This document shows, piece after piece, positions 23,584 through 34,789 of a stretch of 35,476 bases of DNA. The translations under genes and the position numbers were made by a program. Each line of letters starts with the position of its first letter. Position 1 is the stretch's first letter. The stretch spans positions 1 to 35,476 of the forward strand of contig PIVT01000040.1 in assembly GCA_003353845.1 (NCBI GenBank), written 5' to 3'. This DNA comes from Pseudomonadota bacterium. Its GTDB lineage: Bacteria > Myxococcota_A > UBA9160 > JADFDR01. The notes beneath the pieces were generated by a model. The model was not told the origin of the DNA. It worked only from the letters and a program-made list of their open reading frames with translations, and made no database searches.

Positions 23584-24284
23584 GGAGTGGGAGGCGAGGG
23601 AGGAGGTGTCAGGCGCTCTTGCCATTTTTTCAAGGCCCAATAATCGACACTCCCCAGCAGGAAGCGCAGCAGCCTGGCACAGAGACTTCCGGGGCGAGCC
23701 ACCAAGGCCGAGGCAAAATCAAGTAAGACCGGATGCCCATCGCGACCCAATAAAATGTTGGTGCGGTGGCGCAAATCCAAATGAACTACGCCACGCGCGT
23801 GCATCTCTTCAATGGCCTGCCTTAATTCCTTGAGAAAATCCGGGCTCAATTGCTTCGCCTGACGTCGATTCACATAGTGACCCGGGCGATACTCCAATAC
23901 AAAGGCTTGAGCATCTAACTCGCCAAAGAGGCGCGGTACCGCAAAGTGCCCTTCCAAGGCGCGATAAGCGCGAATTTCTCGACGATTGATCCAAGGCCCG
24001 AAGAGAGAGCGCACCCAAGGCGCGCGGGGGGAGAAATCTTTTACGACGACGACACCGTCACCCGTCTCAACGAGAAAGACATCGGGGTTGCGAGCGCGCC
24101 CGCGATTGAGCACGTGCACGACGCGCTCTTGCAGATTGGCACGCGTCACGTCCCCCATGGATGAGGCCGCAGGCCATACTTCTTCCGGATCATGGGTTGG
24201 ACTCACTACGACCTCCCGAACGTCAGGCGGGAGAATAAACAGCCGTGCCCCAAGGAGCAACGTCAGGCCCCGGTTCCCTGTCAT
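23580..24284 (-). CDS. Small protein-kinase-like (LPS/Kdo-kinase or RIO-type) protein
   Basis: This 234-residue protein has a minimal kinase fold. The probable ATP lysine lies in VVVVKDFSP (about 76-84). The catalytic loop is HLDLRHRTNILL (about 167-178), with HxD and the Asn, and a metal-binding Asp in LLDFASA (about 186-192). It resembles the WaaP/KdkA-like lipopolysaccharide kinase group more than eukaryotic-type Ser/Thr kinases, and no transmembrane part is obvious. It follows the sigma-factor gene by 16 bp and probably shares its transcript. The substrate is unknown. The true start could be the later ATG near 24159; neither has a good ribosome-binding site. Confidence 0.75.
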   Translation of the reverse strand: MTGNRGLTLLLGARLFILPPDVREVVVSPTHDPEEVWPAASSMGDVTRANLQERVVHVLNRGRARNPDVFLVETGDGVVVVKDFSPRAPWVRSLFGPWINRREIRAYRALEGHFAVPRLFGELDAQAFVLEYRPGHYVNRRQAKQLSPDFLKELRQAIEEMHARGVVHLDLRHRTNILLGRDGHPVLLDFASALVARPGSLCARLLRFLLGSVDYWALKKWQERLTPPPSPPTP

Positions 24285-24300
24285 TCAATGGAGTTATTGA

Positions 24301-24978
24301 TCAGGCCTGCAACAGGCTTTCGAGCTCGGGGGATTCCTCCAACAGCGAGCGTCGCATGCGATACAGATTCGCCTTCACCGCATCCTCCGACTTTCCCAAG
24401 GCCACTGCAATGGAACGAATGGATTGGCGACGGAAATGTTTCAGATGAAATATGCGCCGCTGCAAGGGGGTGAGTTCGCTGGCGATCATTTCTTCGCAGT
24501 GGGTGAGCATTCGGCGCGCCTCGACCTCGCGATCGACTTCCGGCCGCTTCGATTCCACTTGGCGGCTGGCCTCACCCTCCAAGGTTTCAAAGATGGGTCG
24601 CTCTTTGCGAAAGCGTCGGTTTACCTTGTTGCGCGCAATGCCGAAAATCCACGAGAGCAGCGGTGATTCCCCGGAAAAACTAGGTAAGGAGCGCGAAACC
24701 GCGATGAACACTTCTTGCACGACGTCTTCGGACTCCGCGGTATCGTGCAATCGCTTGAGCGCAAAGGCGTACACGCGAGGAGAATAGCTCTCGTACAACA
24801 TGGCGAAGTGGTCGCCGCTTCCGGCGAGTATCGCCTCGACGAGCTCTTCCTCGCTGGACCAGGGCTCAGCCTGACCCGTATGGCGCGCACGTGGCAACTC
24901 TCGCGGCTTGGTAGATGAAATTGCCTCAGTTGCCTTTAAAACTACCGGCAGTACATCGCTGGGGCCTTGCAAATCCAC
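24301..24978 (-). CDS. ECF-like RNA polymerase sigma factor
   Basis: The protein has 225 residues from GTG 24978, which is preceded by AGAGGAG at ideal spacing. A frame opening at an ATG at 25059 has no ribosome-binding site and adds a Cys-rich stretch unlike the family. Region 2 (about 60-125) includes LYESYSPRVYAFALKRL, SEDVVQEVFIAVSRSL and SWIFGIARNKVNRRF. Region 4 (about 165-220) has LTPLQRRIFHLKHFRRQSIRSIA and the recognition helix KSEDAVKANLYRMRRSL. There is no adjacent gene resembling an anti-sigma factor; the next gene down is the kinase-like protein. The regulon is not predictable from this window. Confidence 0.9.
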   Translation of the reverse strand: MDLQGPSDVLPVVLKATEAISSTKPRELPRARHTGQAEPWSSEEELVEAILAGSGDHFAMLYESYSPRVYAFALKRLHDTAESEDVVQEVFIAVSRSLPSFSGESPLLSWIFGIARNKVNRRFRKERPIFETLEGEASRQVESKRPEVDREVEARRMLTHCEEMIASELTPLQRRIFHLKHFRRQSIRSIAVALGKSEDAVKANLYRMRRSLLEESPELESLLQA

Positions 24979-25188
24979 GGACTTCTCCTCTTGTGTATGA
25001 ACCGCGCTGTTTGTGCAACGCAAGCAACAACAAGTAGGAATTTGCAAAGCCAGTGCCATCTATCAGGAAGAGGCAATTCAGGCGCACTGACGCCTGTTAG
25101 ATGGGCCGGATGATAGAGGTTCTAAAAGTGGGGGTCGGGAGGTGAGCGCGGGTCCTAACTTGTGGAAAAGTAACGTTTTTTACCCAAT

Positions 25189-25599
25189 TTATCCCTCTGA
25201 TGACTCACGGGGAGAGGGCCGACTGGCTGTGGCGACAAACTTCCGCAGCGCTTCGTAATCCACAAGCGCCATTTCATCGGGTTGAAAGCGCAAACCAAAA
25301 CCGGAGTTCGGCCCCTGCTCGCTGTGCGTCACCACACCACCCACGCGAATCATGGCCGGATGACTGGGGATTTCAAAGAGCAGGCGCGCCGTGCTGCCGG
25401 CGGGCGGAGGGTCATCGGAATACAGATACATCCCTCCCTCGGAAACATCGCAAGCCGTCAAGAAGACCTGGCGGAAGGTATCCTCGTAGCCAATCTCCAA
25501 CCGAACGGGCACACGAGCAAAGCCACGGCGTTCGCGCACAACCAAGTCAGGCTCACTCCCGACTTCCTGGCTTACAATTTGCCCGGTACGATCCACCAC
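25189..25599 (-). CDS. PilZ-domain protein, myxobacterial type
   Basis: This 136-residue protein is almost wholly one PilZ domain. The c-di-GMP-binding motifs are RxxxR at 25-29 (RRGFARVPV) and DVSEGG at 51-56. The C-terminal strands (GFGLRFQ) fit the Myxococcus-type PilZ paralogue family. The start is GTG 25599 with AAGGAG just upstream. The first 28 bp overlap the end of the lipoprotein gene in another frame, so the two are probably co-translated. It should bind c-di-GMP; what it acts on is not shown. Nothing links it directly to the pilus genes 3.4 kb away. Confidence 0.88.
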   Translation of the reverse strand: MVDRTGQIVSQEVGSEPDLVVRERRGFARVPVRLEIGYEDTFRQVFLTACDVSEGGMYLYSDDPPPAGSTARLLFEIPSHPAMIRVGGVVTHSEQGPNSGFGLRFQPDEMALVDYEALRKFVATASRPSPRESSEG

Positions 25600-26087
25600 T
25601 CATCTCCTTCTCGTTCCCAGCGATCTTCACGAATATGGGAAACCGTCCACCAACGTAGGGGAAAGCTATTATCCCCCCTAAAGTGAATGCGCGCACGGGC
25701 TCTTCCGGGTCCATCGATAAAAAATTCTTCAACCTCTACAAAGAAGGGCTCAGTCCGTTCGAAACGGTCTTCCCGCAGGGACTCCGCGAGCTGTGCGTAG
25801 TAATCTGAGAACTGTCCGTGGTCGCGAAAGGCCGCCCGCAGGAACTCATCTTGATAGGTCATGAAGCTGTTCACACGTCGATTATTTAAAGCCGTATAAA
25901 AACCCATGGCCCGGTCGTAGAACAAGGTGATGCTGGGGTCCCTGGCAATTTCCAATCCACTTGCCGGTGTGATCGCCGGATCGCTGGCACAGCTCAAGCA
26001 CAGCAGGCCTGCAAAAATAGCCACAGCTCCAACTCTCACAGCGCTGTTTGCCCACGCACCTTTTACACACGCGCTTTCTCGACTCAT
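25572..26087 (-). CDS. Predicted lipoprotein with NTF2-like fold
   Basis: This 171-residue protein has a hydrophobic signal segment (AVRVGAVAIFAGLLCLSC, about 16-33) ending in Cys33. The lipobox is imperfect, so lipidation is likely but not certain. The mature part (FYDRAMGFYTALNNRRVNSF... YYAQLAESL... DEWWIVPGKL) has the helix-then-strands pattern of NTF2-like ligand-binding or scaffold domains. It overlaps the PilZ gene. It lies downstream of ppdK by 57 bp on the same strand. No function can be assigned. Confidence 0.7.
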   Translation of the reverse strand: MSRESACVKGAWANSAVRVGAVAIFAGLLCLSCASDPAITPASGLEIARDPSITLFYDRAMGFYTALNNRRVNSFMTYQDEFLRAAFRDHGQFSDYYAQLAESLREDRFERTEPFFVEVEEFFIDGPGRARARIHFRGDNSFPLRWWTVSHIREDRWEREGDEWWIVPGKL

Positions 26088-26144
26088 TTCGACTCTGCCT
26101 TCGTTGTTCGTGGAGTTTGTGCTCGCATTAAAAAAAGCCTCAAT

Positions 26145-28811
<2,667 letters not shown>

Positions 28812-28858
28812 AGTTTCCATTCCTGCCTGTACGGAAGTAGACATTGCGCTTGGCGCGT

Positions 28859-30208
28859 CTACTCCCACGGGTCCGCTTCGATGCGGATTCTCAGATATTC
28901 TCCCACCTCATCGATGGGAACGCGATCCTGGGTCATGCTGTCGCGCTCACGCACCGTCACCGCGCCGTCTTCCTCGGAATCAAAGTCATAGGTGACACAA
29001 TATGGCGTTCCTATTTCATCCTGGCGGCGATAGCGCCGACCGATATTGCCCGACGCATCATAAGCTGTGTTGAACCGCTTGCGCAGATTCTCTGCAATGA
29101 CCTGTGCCGGCTCCGACAGCTTTTTCGACAAGGGCAGCACAGCGACCTTGATGGGAGCGAGCGCCGGGTGAATGTGCAGCACCGTGCGCGTCTCACCCCC
29201 TTCCATGGTTTCTTCTTCATAGGCATCAACCAACACGGCCAGACAGGTTCGATCAATCCCCATGGAAGTTTCCGTACACATGGGCATGAACTTTTCCTTG
29301 GTTTGCTCATTCGTCACGGACTGGTCCTTGCCCGAAAACTCTGAATGGCGAGTCAGGTCCCAATCGCCACGATCGTGTATGCCTTCAATTTCTTGCCAAC
29401 CAAAGGGGAAGAGAAACTCCACGTCGCGCGCATTATTGCAGTAATGCGCGAGTTCATCGTCGGCGTGGGCGCGCAGACGCAAGTTTTCTTCTTTAAAGAT
29501 GCCCTTGTGGAAGCGCTCGCGTTGATCGAGCCAGTAGTCGAAGGACTTGTCCTGTTCCGAAGGATGGATGAAGTACTCCATTTCGGCCTGTTCGAACTCG
29601 CGCGACCGGAAGGTGAAATTGCGCGGCGTAATTTCGTTGCGGAAGGCCTTTCCAATTTGCCCGATGCCAAAGGGAATCTTTTGCCGAGCCGTTTCTCGCA
29701 CACGCTTAAAGCCAGTAAAGATGGATTGGCAGGTCTCGGGCCGCAGGTAGGCATCGGCGGAAGCCGCGACCGACGCGCCAATCTTGGTGCTGAGCATCAA
29801 ATTAAAATCTCGGGCTTCTGTGAAATCGTGCTCGGAGGTTCCCTCGCGAGAATCACACGGAGCCACACCCTCCAGGTGGTCAGCCCGGAAACGCTTCTTG
29901 CAGGCCCGACAATCCACCATGGGATCGGAAAAGCTCTCCACGTGACCGGAGGCCTCCCAGGTGCGCGGAGCTGCAATGATGCTGGTGTCGACACCCACAA
30001 CATCGTCGCGTCGACGCACCATGTACTGCCACCACAGCGCCTTGAGGTTGTTCTTGAGTTCGACGCCCAAGGGTCCGTAGTCCCAAAAACCATTGGCCCC
30101 GCCATAGATTTCACTGGATTGAAAGATAAAGCCGCGGCGCGCACAAAGAGAAACCATCTCTTCCATACTCACGGACGATTGTTGCTCAGAATCAGGTGCT
30201 GCAGCCAT
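28859..30208 (-). CDS. glyS: Glycyl-tRNA synthetase (homodimeric type)
   Basis: This 449-residue class II synthetase is of the single-chain alpha2 form. It opens with MVSLCARRGFIFQSSEIYGG and continues FWDYGPLGVELKNNLK. Motif 2 appears as FRNEITPRNFTFRSREFEQAEMEYF, and the C-terminal anticodon domain starts near residue 345. Zinc-type cysteines occur in VDCRACKKRF. It charges tRNA-Gly. It is not the alpha2beta2 GlyQ/GlyS type of many other proteobacteria. It lies 74 bp after recO and overlaps or abuts ppdK, an order seen in deltaproteobacteria. Confidence 0.95.
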   Translation of the reverse strand: MAAAPDSEQQSSVSMEEMVSLCARRGFIFQSSEIYGGANGFWDYGPLGVELKNNLKALWWQYMVRRRDDVVGVDTSIIAAPRTWEASGHVESFSDPMVDCRACKKRFRADHLEGVAPCDSREGTSEHDFTEARDFNLMLSTKIGASVAASADAYLRPETCQSIFTGFKRVRETARQKIPFGIGQIGKAFRNEITPRNFTFRSREFEQAEMEYFIHPSEQDKSFDYWLDQRERFHKGIFKEENLRLRAHADDELAHYCNNARDVEFLFPFGWQEIEGIHDRGDWDLTRHSEFSGKDQSVTNEQTKEKFMPMCTETSMGIDRTCLAVLVDAYEEETMEGGETRTVLHIHPALAPIKVAVLPLSKKLSEPAQVIAENLRKRFNTAYDASGNIGRRYRRQDEIGTPYCVTYDFDSEEDGAVTVRERDSMTQDRVPIDEVGEYLRIRIEADPWE

Positions 30209-30282
30209 GGGACATTCTCACTACCAGGTAGGGTTTAGGAGGCAAATCGAGCGCCCGAGTATCCTGCCGCCCTCTTGGGGTG

Positions 30283-31113
30283 TCAAGCGATGCTGCGTCG
30301 CGCCGGGGAGAGAATCTCTTCGAGGAACGATTCTGTTTTCAGCTCTAGTCCCAAATGAAAATGTTGAAATCTCTCAATAATCTCCTTGGCTTCCTCCAAA
30401 ACCTCGCCCCCCAGGCGCAGGCGATGCAATTGGTCCAAGGAGAGCGACATCCCCTGCTCCAAGCTGCGCAGGGTTCCAGCATGCACAAGTAAGAACCCCT
30501 CCTGCCCTCGCCGACAGTCCGGGCATACAACGCCCCCTTCCCCGACGTGAAAGGCGATCTTCCCCTCTACCGGACCAGCGCTACCCGGCAATTTATCTTC
30601 CCTTCCACAGCGCACACAGCGGTGGAACAAGGGGCTTAGCCCGAAGGCCTTCAAGCTGTGCAACTGCAGCAAAATGTACCAACGCAGGTCGATGGTCTTG
30701 CTTTCGACCAGCTGAAGTACACTAAGGGCATAATCAAACAGGGGCTGCGCATCCGGGGCCGCCATGCCCTCCGGCACCAAGCGGTCAGCCATTTCCAGGA
30801 AATGGCAGCCGAACCCGAAACGGCTGAGCTCGGTTCTCAACCCACTAAAATCATCCAGCAGAGAAGCTTGTTCCAAGCGCAGCATGCTGCTCGTTCCGGA
30901 CCGGACGCCCTGAAAGCTCACGTAGTGGAAAAGGTCCAGGGCCCCTGAAAAACGTCGGCGACTGCGTTTGGCCCCCCGAGCCATGGCTGTAATGCGGCCA
31001 GAGCAGGGCGTTAGCATGTGCAAAATCCGGTCAGATTCACCGAAGTCGACAACGCGCAGGACGATGGCCTCACTCCGCAATTCCACCACCTCACCCCTCC
31101 TCGCTCGGATCAC
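30283..31113 (-). CDS. recO: DNA repair protein RecO
   Basis: The protein has 276 residues. The N-terminal OB-fold begins RSEAIVLRVVDFGESDRIL (about 13-31). RITAMARGAKRSRRRFSGALDLFHYV (about 40-65) is the family hallmark. The C-terminal part has a zinc-finger pattern CVRCGRED ... CPDCRRG (about 167-205). RecO works with RecR to load RecA on SSB-coated DNA. It starts at GTG 31113 directly after the TGA of the rodZ-like gene (TGAGTG), so translation is coupled. Length is typical. Confidence 0.93.
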   Translation of the reverse strand: MIRARRGEVVELRSEAIVLRVVDFGESDRILHMLTPCSGRITAMARGAKRSRRRFSGALDLFHYVSFQGVRSGTSSMLRLEQASLLDDFSGLRTELSRFGFGCHFLEMADRLVPEGMAAPDAQPLFDYALSVLQLVESKTIDLRWYILLQLHSLKAFGLSPLFHRCVRCGREDKLPGSAGPVEGKIAFHVGEGGVVCPDCRRGQEGFLLVHAGTLRSLEQGMSLSLDQLHRLRLGGEVLEEAKEIIERFQHFHLGLELKTESFLEEILSPARRSIA

Positions 31114-31704
31114 TCATTCGAGAGAGTTCTCCGGCAGGAGATCTGGTGCAGAATCCGACGGGACAGGTTCAACAGAGTTGAGGGGAGAGAACGACGTCTT
31201 GGAACGGACGCCGGCTTGCCTGGCCAAATCTCGCACCGCATCGTGCCGAACCCAGACGTCCTTGGGCTGTTCCATGGGAGCTGCCGTGGGTTCCCCATCC
31301 TTGGGCAACCAAATGCCAGCCACCAAGAGCACAAGAACAAGCGCCAACAAGCTCCACTGAAAATGGCGCGAGAACCGAGTGCCTTCGGACTTTGTCGTGG
31401 CGGGCTCGGATAACATCAGCAGGGTTGTCTCTTCCGGGTCCAAGCCCAGGGCCTGGGCCACCGTTCTCACAAACCCGCGCGCAAACCCATCGTCTTCCCC
31501 ATCAAAGGCACCCGCTTCCAGGCGCTCAAGCGAACGTTTGGGAATCCGCGTGATATCCTCAAGATGGTCCAGGGAATACCCACGGAGCTGGCGTTGGCGC
31601 GCAAGGTAATCGCCGATGCGAAAAGGCTGCCCTTCTTCAGCGCTGGGGTGAATAGCTGTGCCATTCTCTTCACGCCCCTGAGAATCCGGTTCTTCACTGT
31701 TCAC
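31114..31704 (-). CDS. RodZ-like helix-turn-helix membrane protein (short form)
   Basis: This 196-residue protein starts at GTG 31704. A Cro/C1-like HTH domain of the RodZ N-terminal type spans about 28-95 (GDYLARQRQLRGYSLDHLEDIT... SLERLEAG... GFARGFVRTVAQALGL). One transmembrane helix lies at about 116-132 (WSLLALVLVLLVAGIWL), followed by a 64-residue C-terminal tail. The longer periplasmic domain of full-length RodZ is absent. It probably sits in the inner membrane and may assist cell-shape control. It is the first gene of the leftward recO-glyS-ppdK run. Confidence 0.82.
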   Translation of the reverse strand: MNSEEPDSQGREENGTAIHPSAEEGQPFRIGDYLARQRQLRGYSLDHLEDITRIPKRSLERLEAGAFDGEDDGFARGFVRTVAQALGLDPEETTLLMLSEPATTKSEGTRFSRHFQWSLLALVLVLLVAGIWLPKDGEPTAAPMEQPKDVWVRHDAVRDLARQAGVRSKTSFSPLNSVEPVPSDSAPDLLPENSLE

Positions 31705-31783
31705 GCCGCCACTCCGTCAATCCGTTACAAAAGGTCGAATCCCTGCCCTTGCCCTCTTTTCCCCGCGCACACGACAGGATAAC

Positions 31784-31811
31784 TTAGCGCTCCTCACGCA
31801 CGGAATATACT
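31784..31811 (+). promoter_or_regulatory. Possible sigma-70 promoter of korAB
   Basis: TATACT (31806-31811) is a good -10 box; the -35 candidate TTAGCG (31784-31789) with 16-bp spacing is weak. It is in the 199-bp divergent gap between the rodZ-like gene and korA and would leave a leader of about 85 nt. Confidence 0.3.
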
Positions 31812-31903
31812 GTCTAAGACAAAGCCCTTACCATGAGTTCGTTCAAGATCATTACAGATCACTAAAAGATCGACTCTGCATAAAATGAAAAGAGAGGACT
31901 ATC

Positions 31904-33742
31904 GTGGCGACCAAACGGGTCGAAGAAGTCAACGACATCACTATTCGTTTCTCCGGAGACTCCGGAGACGGCATGCAATTGACCGGTATGAACTTTACCG
32001 AGACGACTGCTTTGGTCGGAAACGATGTCTCCACCCTCCCAGACTACCCCGCTGAAATTCGCGCACCGGCAGGCACCCTGGCCGGCGTATCGGGCTTTCA
32101 AGTCCATTTCTCTTCCAGGCCCTCCCACGCGCCTTCGGATTACCTGGACGCCTTGGTGGCCATGAACCCCGCCGCGCTCAAGAATAACATCGGCGACGTG
32201 TTGCCCAACGGCTTGGTCATTATCAACAGTGACTCTTTCAAGAAAGCCAACCTGGTCAAGGCGGAGTACCTCGAGGATCCTTTGCCCGACCTGCGCGAAA
32301 GATTCCAGGTCATTGAGATCGCCATAACCAAGCTCACGCGGGAAGCGCTCAAGGACATTGATCTTTCCTCCAAAGAGAAAGACCGCTGCAAGAACATCTT
32401 CGCCCTGGGTCTTACCTATTGGCTGTACAACCGACCCATGGAGTTCACGCAAACCTGGCTGAATCAGAAGTTCGGGAAAAACCAGGCGGTGTTGGAAGCC
32501 AACCTCACAACTCTCAATGCCGGGTACTTCCTGGGCGAGACCTTGGAAGCCCTACCCGTCTCCTATGTCATTCACAAAGCCAAGATCGAGCCGGGCACCT
32601 ATCGCAATATCATGGGGAACCAAGCGACGGCCATGGGCATCGCCGCCGCCGGACATCTCATGGAATGCGATGTCGTGTTGGGCGCCTATCCCATTACGCC
32701 TGCCACGGACATCTTGCAGGAGTTGGCGAAGTACAAGCACTTCGGCGTAAAGACTTTTCAGGCCGAAGACGAAATCGCCGCCGCAGGCATCGCCGTGGGC
32801 GCCTCCTTCGCGGGTAAACTGGGCGTGTGTACCACCAGCGGTCCCGGCTATGTGTTGAAGCAAGAAATCGTCAACCTGGCCGTCATGACCGAACTCCCGC
32901 TGGTCCTCATCGACGTGCAGCGCGGCGGACCTTCCACGGGCTTGCCCACCAAGGTGGAGCAGAGCGACCTTCTGCTCGCGCTCTACGGTCGAAACTCGGA
33001 CAGCCCCATGCCCGTGCTCGCTCCCTCTTCGCCAGGGGACTGTTTTACCATTGTGCTCGAAGCCTTCCGCCTGGCTGTAAAATACATGACACCGGTGACC
33101 GTGCTTTCCGATGGATATCTGGCCAACAGCTCGGAACCCTGGAAATTGCCCGAGATCGAATCCCTCGTGCGCGCACCGGTAAAGCATCACAAAGACGCCG
33201 AAACCTTCTCTCCCTACAAACGCGATCCGGAAACCCTGGCGCGGCCCTGGGCACCTCCGGGAACCGCAGGCTGCGAACACCGCATCGGTGGCATTGAGAA
33301 AGATTATGAAACCGGCGATGTGAGCTACGACAACAATAATCATCACAAGATGATGGAAGTGCGTGCCGCAAAGATCGCCGGCATGGTACGCGATATTCCC
33401 GACCTGGAAATCAACGGGCCTGAGAGCGGCAAGCTACTCATCGTCGGATGGGGAAACACCGAGGGGGCCATCAACGAGGCCATTAAGGAAGCGCGTGAGG
33501 AAGGCATGGAAGTCAGCTCCATTCACCTGCGCCACTTAAACCCGTTCCCTGCCAACCTCGGAGAAATCCTCAAAGGCTTCGAGCGCATTGTGGTTCCCGA
33601 ACTGAACATGGGACAACTGGTTCACCTGCTGCGGTCTGAATTCCTGGTGCCTGCTGAGCGTTACAGCAAGGTGGCGGGCCGTCCTCTCAGAGTTCACGAA
33701 CTATTGAAGCACATCACTGATATTTTAAAGGACGAGGCATAA
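31904..33742 (+). CDS. korA: 2-oxoglutarate:ferredoxin oxidoreductase, alpha (gamma-alpha fused) subunit
   Basis: This 612-residue protein starts at GTG 31904 after GAGAGGA. The N-terminal gamma-type domain (about 10-190) has RFSGDSGDGMQLTG and PAEIRAPAGT. The alpha domain starts near 230 (GNQATAMGIAAAGHLME), with the signature YPITPATDILQEL near 265, EDEIAAAGIAVGASFAG, TTSGPGYVLKQE and RGGPSTGLPTKVEQSDL. This fused layout is that of KorA. With KorB it decarboxylates 2-oxoglutarate to succinyl-CoA using ferredoxin, although other 2-oxoacid substrates cannot be excluded. No delta (ferredoxin-like) subunit gene is adjacent. Confidence 0.93.
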   Translation: MATKRVEEVNDITIRFSGDSGDGMQLTGMNFTETTALVGNDVSTLPDYPAEIRAPAGTLAGVSGFQVHFSSRPSHAPSDYLDALVAMNPAALKNNIGDVLPNGLVIINSDSFKKANLVKAEYLEDPLPDLRERFQVIEIAITKLTREALKDIDLSSKEKDRCKNIFALGLTYWLYNRPMEFTQTWLNQKFGKNQAVLEANLTTLNAGYFLGETLEALPVSYVIHKAKIEPGTYRNIMGNQATAMGIAAAGHLMECDVVLGAYPITPATDILQELAKYKHFGVKTFQAEDEIAAAGIAVGASFAGKLGVCTTSGPGYVLKQEIVNLAVMTELPLVLIDVQRGGPSTGLPTKVEQSDLLLALYGRNSDSPMPVLAPSSPGDCFTIVLEAFRLAVKYMTPVTVLSDGYLANSSEPWKLPEIESLVRAPVKHHKDAETFSPYKRDPETLARPWAPPGTAGCEHRIGGIEKDYETGDVSYDNNNHHKMMEVRAAKIAGMVRDIPDLEINGPESGKLLIVGWGNTEGAINEAIKEAREEGMEVSSIHLRHLNPFPANLGEILKGFERIVVPELNMGQLVHLLRSEFLVPAERYSKVAGRPLRVHELLKHITDILKDEA

Positions 33743-33746
33743 GGCC

Positions 33747-34769
33747 ATGGCTGAAACCATTCAACTCACCCGCAAAGACTTCGTCAGCGATCAAGACGTG
33801 CGTTGGTGCCCCGGATGTGGGGACTACGCCATCTTGTCCTCCATTCAAAAATTGATGCCGGAACTCGGCGTCCCCAAGGAAGACATTTTGTTCATCTCGG
33901 GCATCGGCTGTTCCAGTCGCTTCCCCTATTACATGAACACCTATGGGTTCCACACCGTGCACGGACGCGCCCCTGCCTTTGCCTCCGGTGCCATTGTCAG
34001 CAATCCCGATCTATCCGTCTGGTTGATCACGGGCGATGGCGACGGCCTGTCCATCGGCGGCAATCACTTGCTGCACACGCTGCGCCGAAATTTGAATATG
34101 CAAATCCTACTCTTCAATAATCGCATCTACGGACTCACCAAGGGTCAGTATTCACCGACCTCCAAAGAAGGTACCAAGGCCAAGACCACGCCCGATGGTT
34201 CCATCGATCATCCAGTGTGTCCGGCGACCTTTGCCCTGGGCTCAGGCGCCACCTTTGTGGCACGCACCGTGGACACCGACCTTAAACACATGTCCATGGT
34301 TTTCAAGCGCGCTGCTGAACATCCGGGGGCGGCCTTTGTCGAGATCTTTCAAAACTGTGTAATCTTCAATGACAAGGAATGGGAAGAAATCGAAGATAAG
34401 AAAACTCGACCCGATGCAGCCTTGAAATTGGAACACGGCGAGCCTTTGGTGTGGGGCAGCTCCGGCAATCGCAAGGGCATCAAGATGCGCAATGGCATCG
34501 TCAGCGTCATTGAGCTGTCCGACGATGACGATCCCGCGGAGAAGGGCATCCGTATCCACGACGAAAGAATGCCCACTCCGGGCTACGCCACGATTCTGTC
34601 GAGCTTGACGCGACCCGACTACCCCATGCCCATCGGTGTTTTGCGCGCAGTGGAATCTTCCGTATACGAGGACGATCTCATCGGGCAAATCGATGCCGCC
34701 AAAGAGCAACGTGGTGAGGGCACCCTCGAAGACTTGCTTTACTCGGGCGATACCTGGACGGTGGAATAG
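33747..34769 (+). CDS. korB: 2-oxoglutarate:ferredoxin oxidoreductase, beta subunit
   Basis: The protein has 340 residues. It binds thiamine diphosphate through the motif ITGDGDGLSIGGNHLLH (about 91-107) ending NNRIYGLTKGQYSPTS. Iron-sulfur ligands are indicated by WCPGCGDYA (about 20-28) and SGIGCSSRFPYY (about 51-62), with a further Cys in the PVCPATF segment. It starts at ATG 33747, 4 nt after the korA stop, with GAGGC/AAGG upstream. It is translationally linked to korA. The C-terminal 50 residues include a PDYPMPIGVLR stretch typical of the KorB tail. Confidence 0.94.
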   Translation: MAETIQLTRKDFVSDQDVRWCPGCGDYAILSSIQKLMPELGVPKEDILFISGIGCSSRFPYYMNTYGFHTVHGRAPAFASGAIVSNPDLSVWLITGDGDGLSIGGNHLLHTLRRNLNMQILLFNNRIYGLTKGQYSPTSKEGTKAKTTPDGSIDHPVCPATFALGSGATFVARTVDTDLKHMSMVFKRAAEHPGAAFVEIFQNCVIFNDKEWEEIEDKKTRPDAALKLEHGEPLVWGSSGNRKGIKMRNGIVSVIELSDDDDPAEKGIRIHDERMPTPGYATILSSLTRPDYPMPIGVLRAVESSVYEDDLIGQIDAAKEQRGEGTLEDLLYSGDTWTVE

Positions 34770-34789
34770 ATCCCTACTGAGCTGTTGCT

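Noticed and set aside
25060-25188. ECF-type autoregulatory promoter (AGAACC then TCTAA, 16 bp apart) upstream of the sigma gene
   Set aside because: The boxes match only loosely and a single site cannot be tested by eye, so it is not reported as a feature.
29345-30238. Plus-strand open frame of 297 codons opposite glyS
   Set aside because: It is antisense to glycyl-tRNA synthetase, whose class II motifs are clear, and has no ribosome-binding site or recognisable fold.
32552-33346. Minus-strand open frame of 264 codons opposite korA
   Set aside because: It is an antisense shadow of korA with His/Gly-rich mirror composition and no support.
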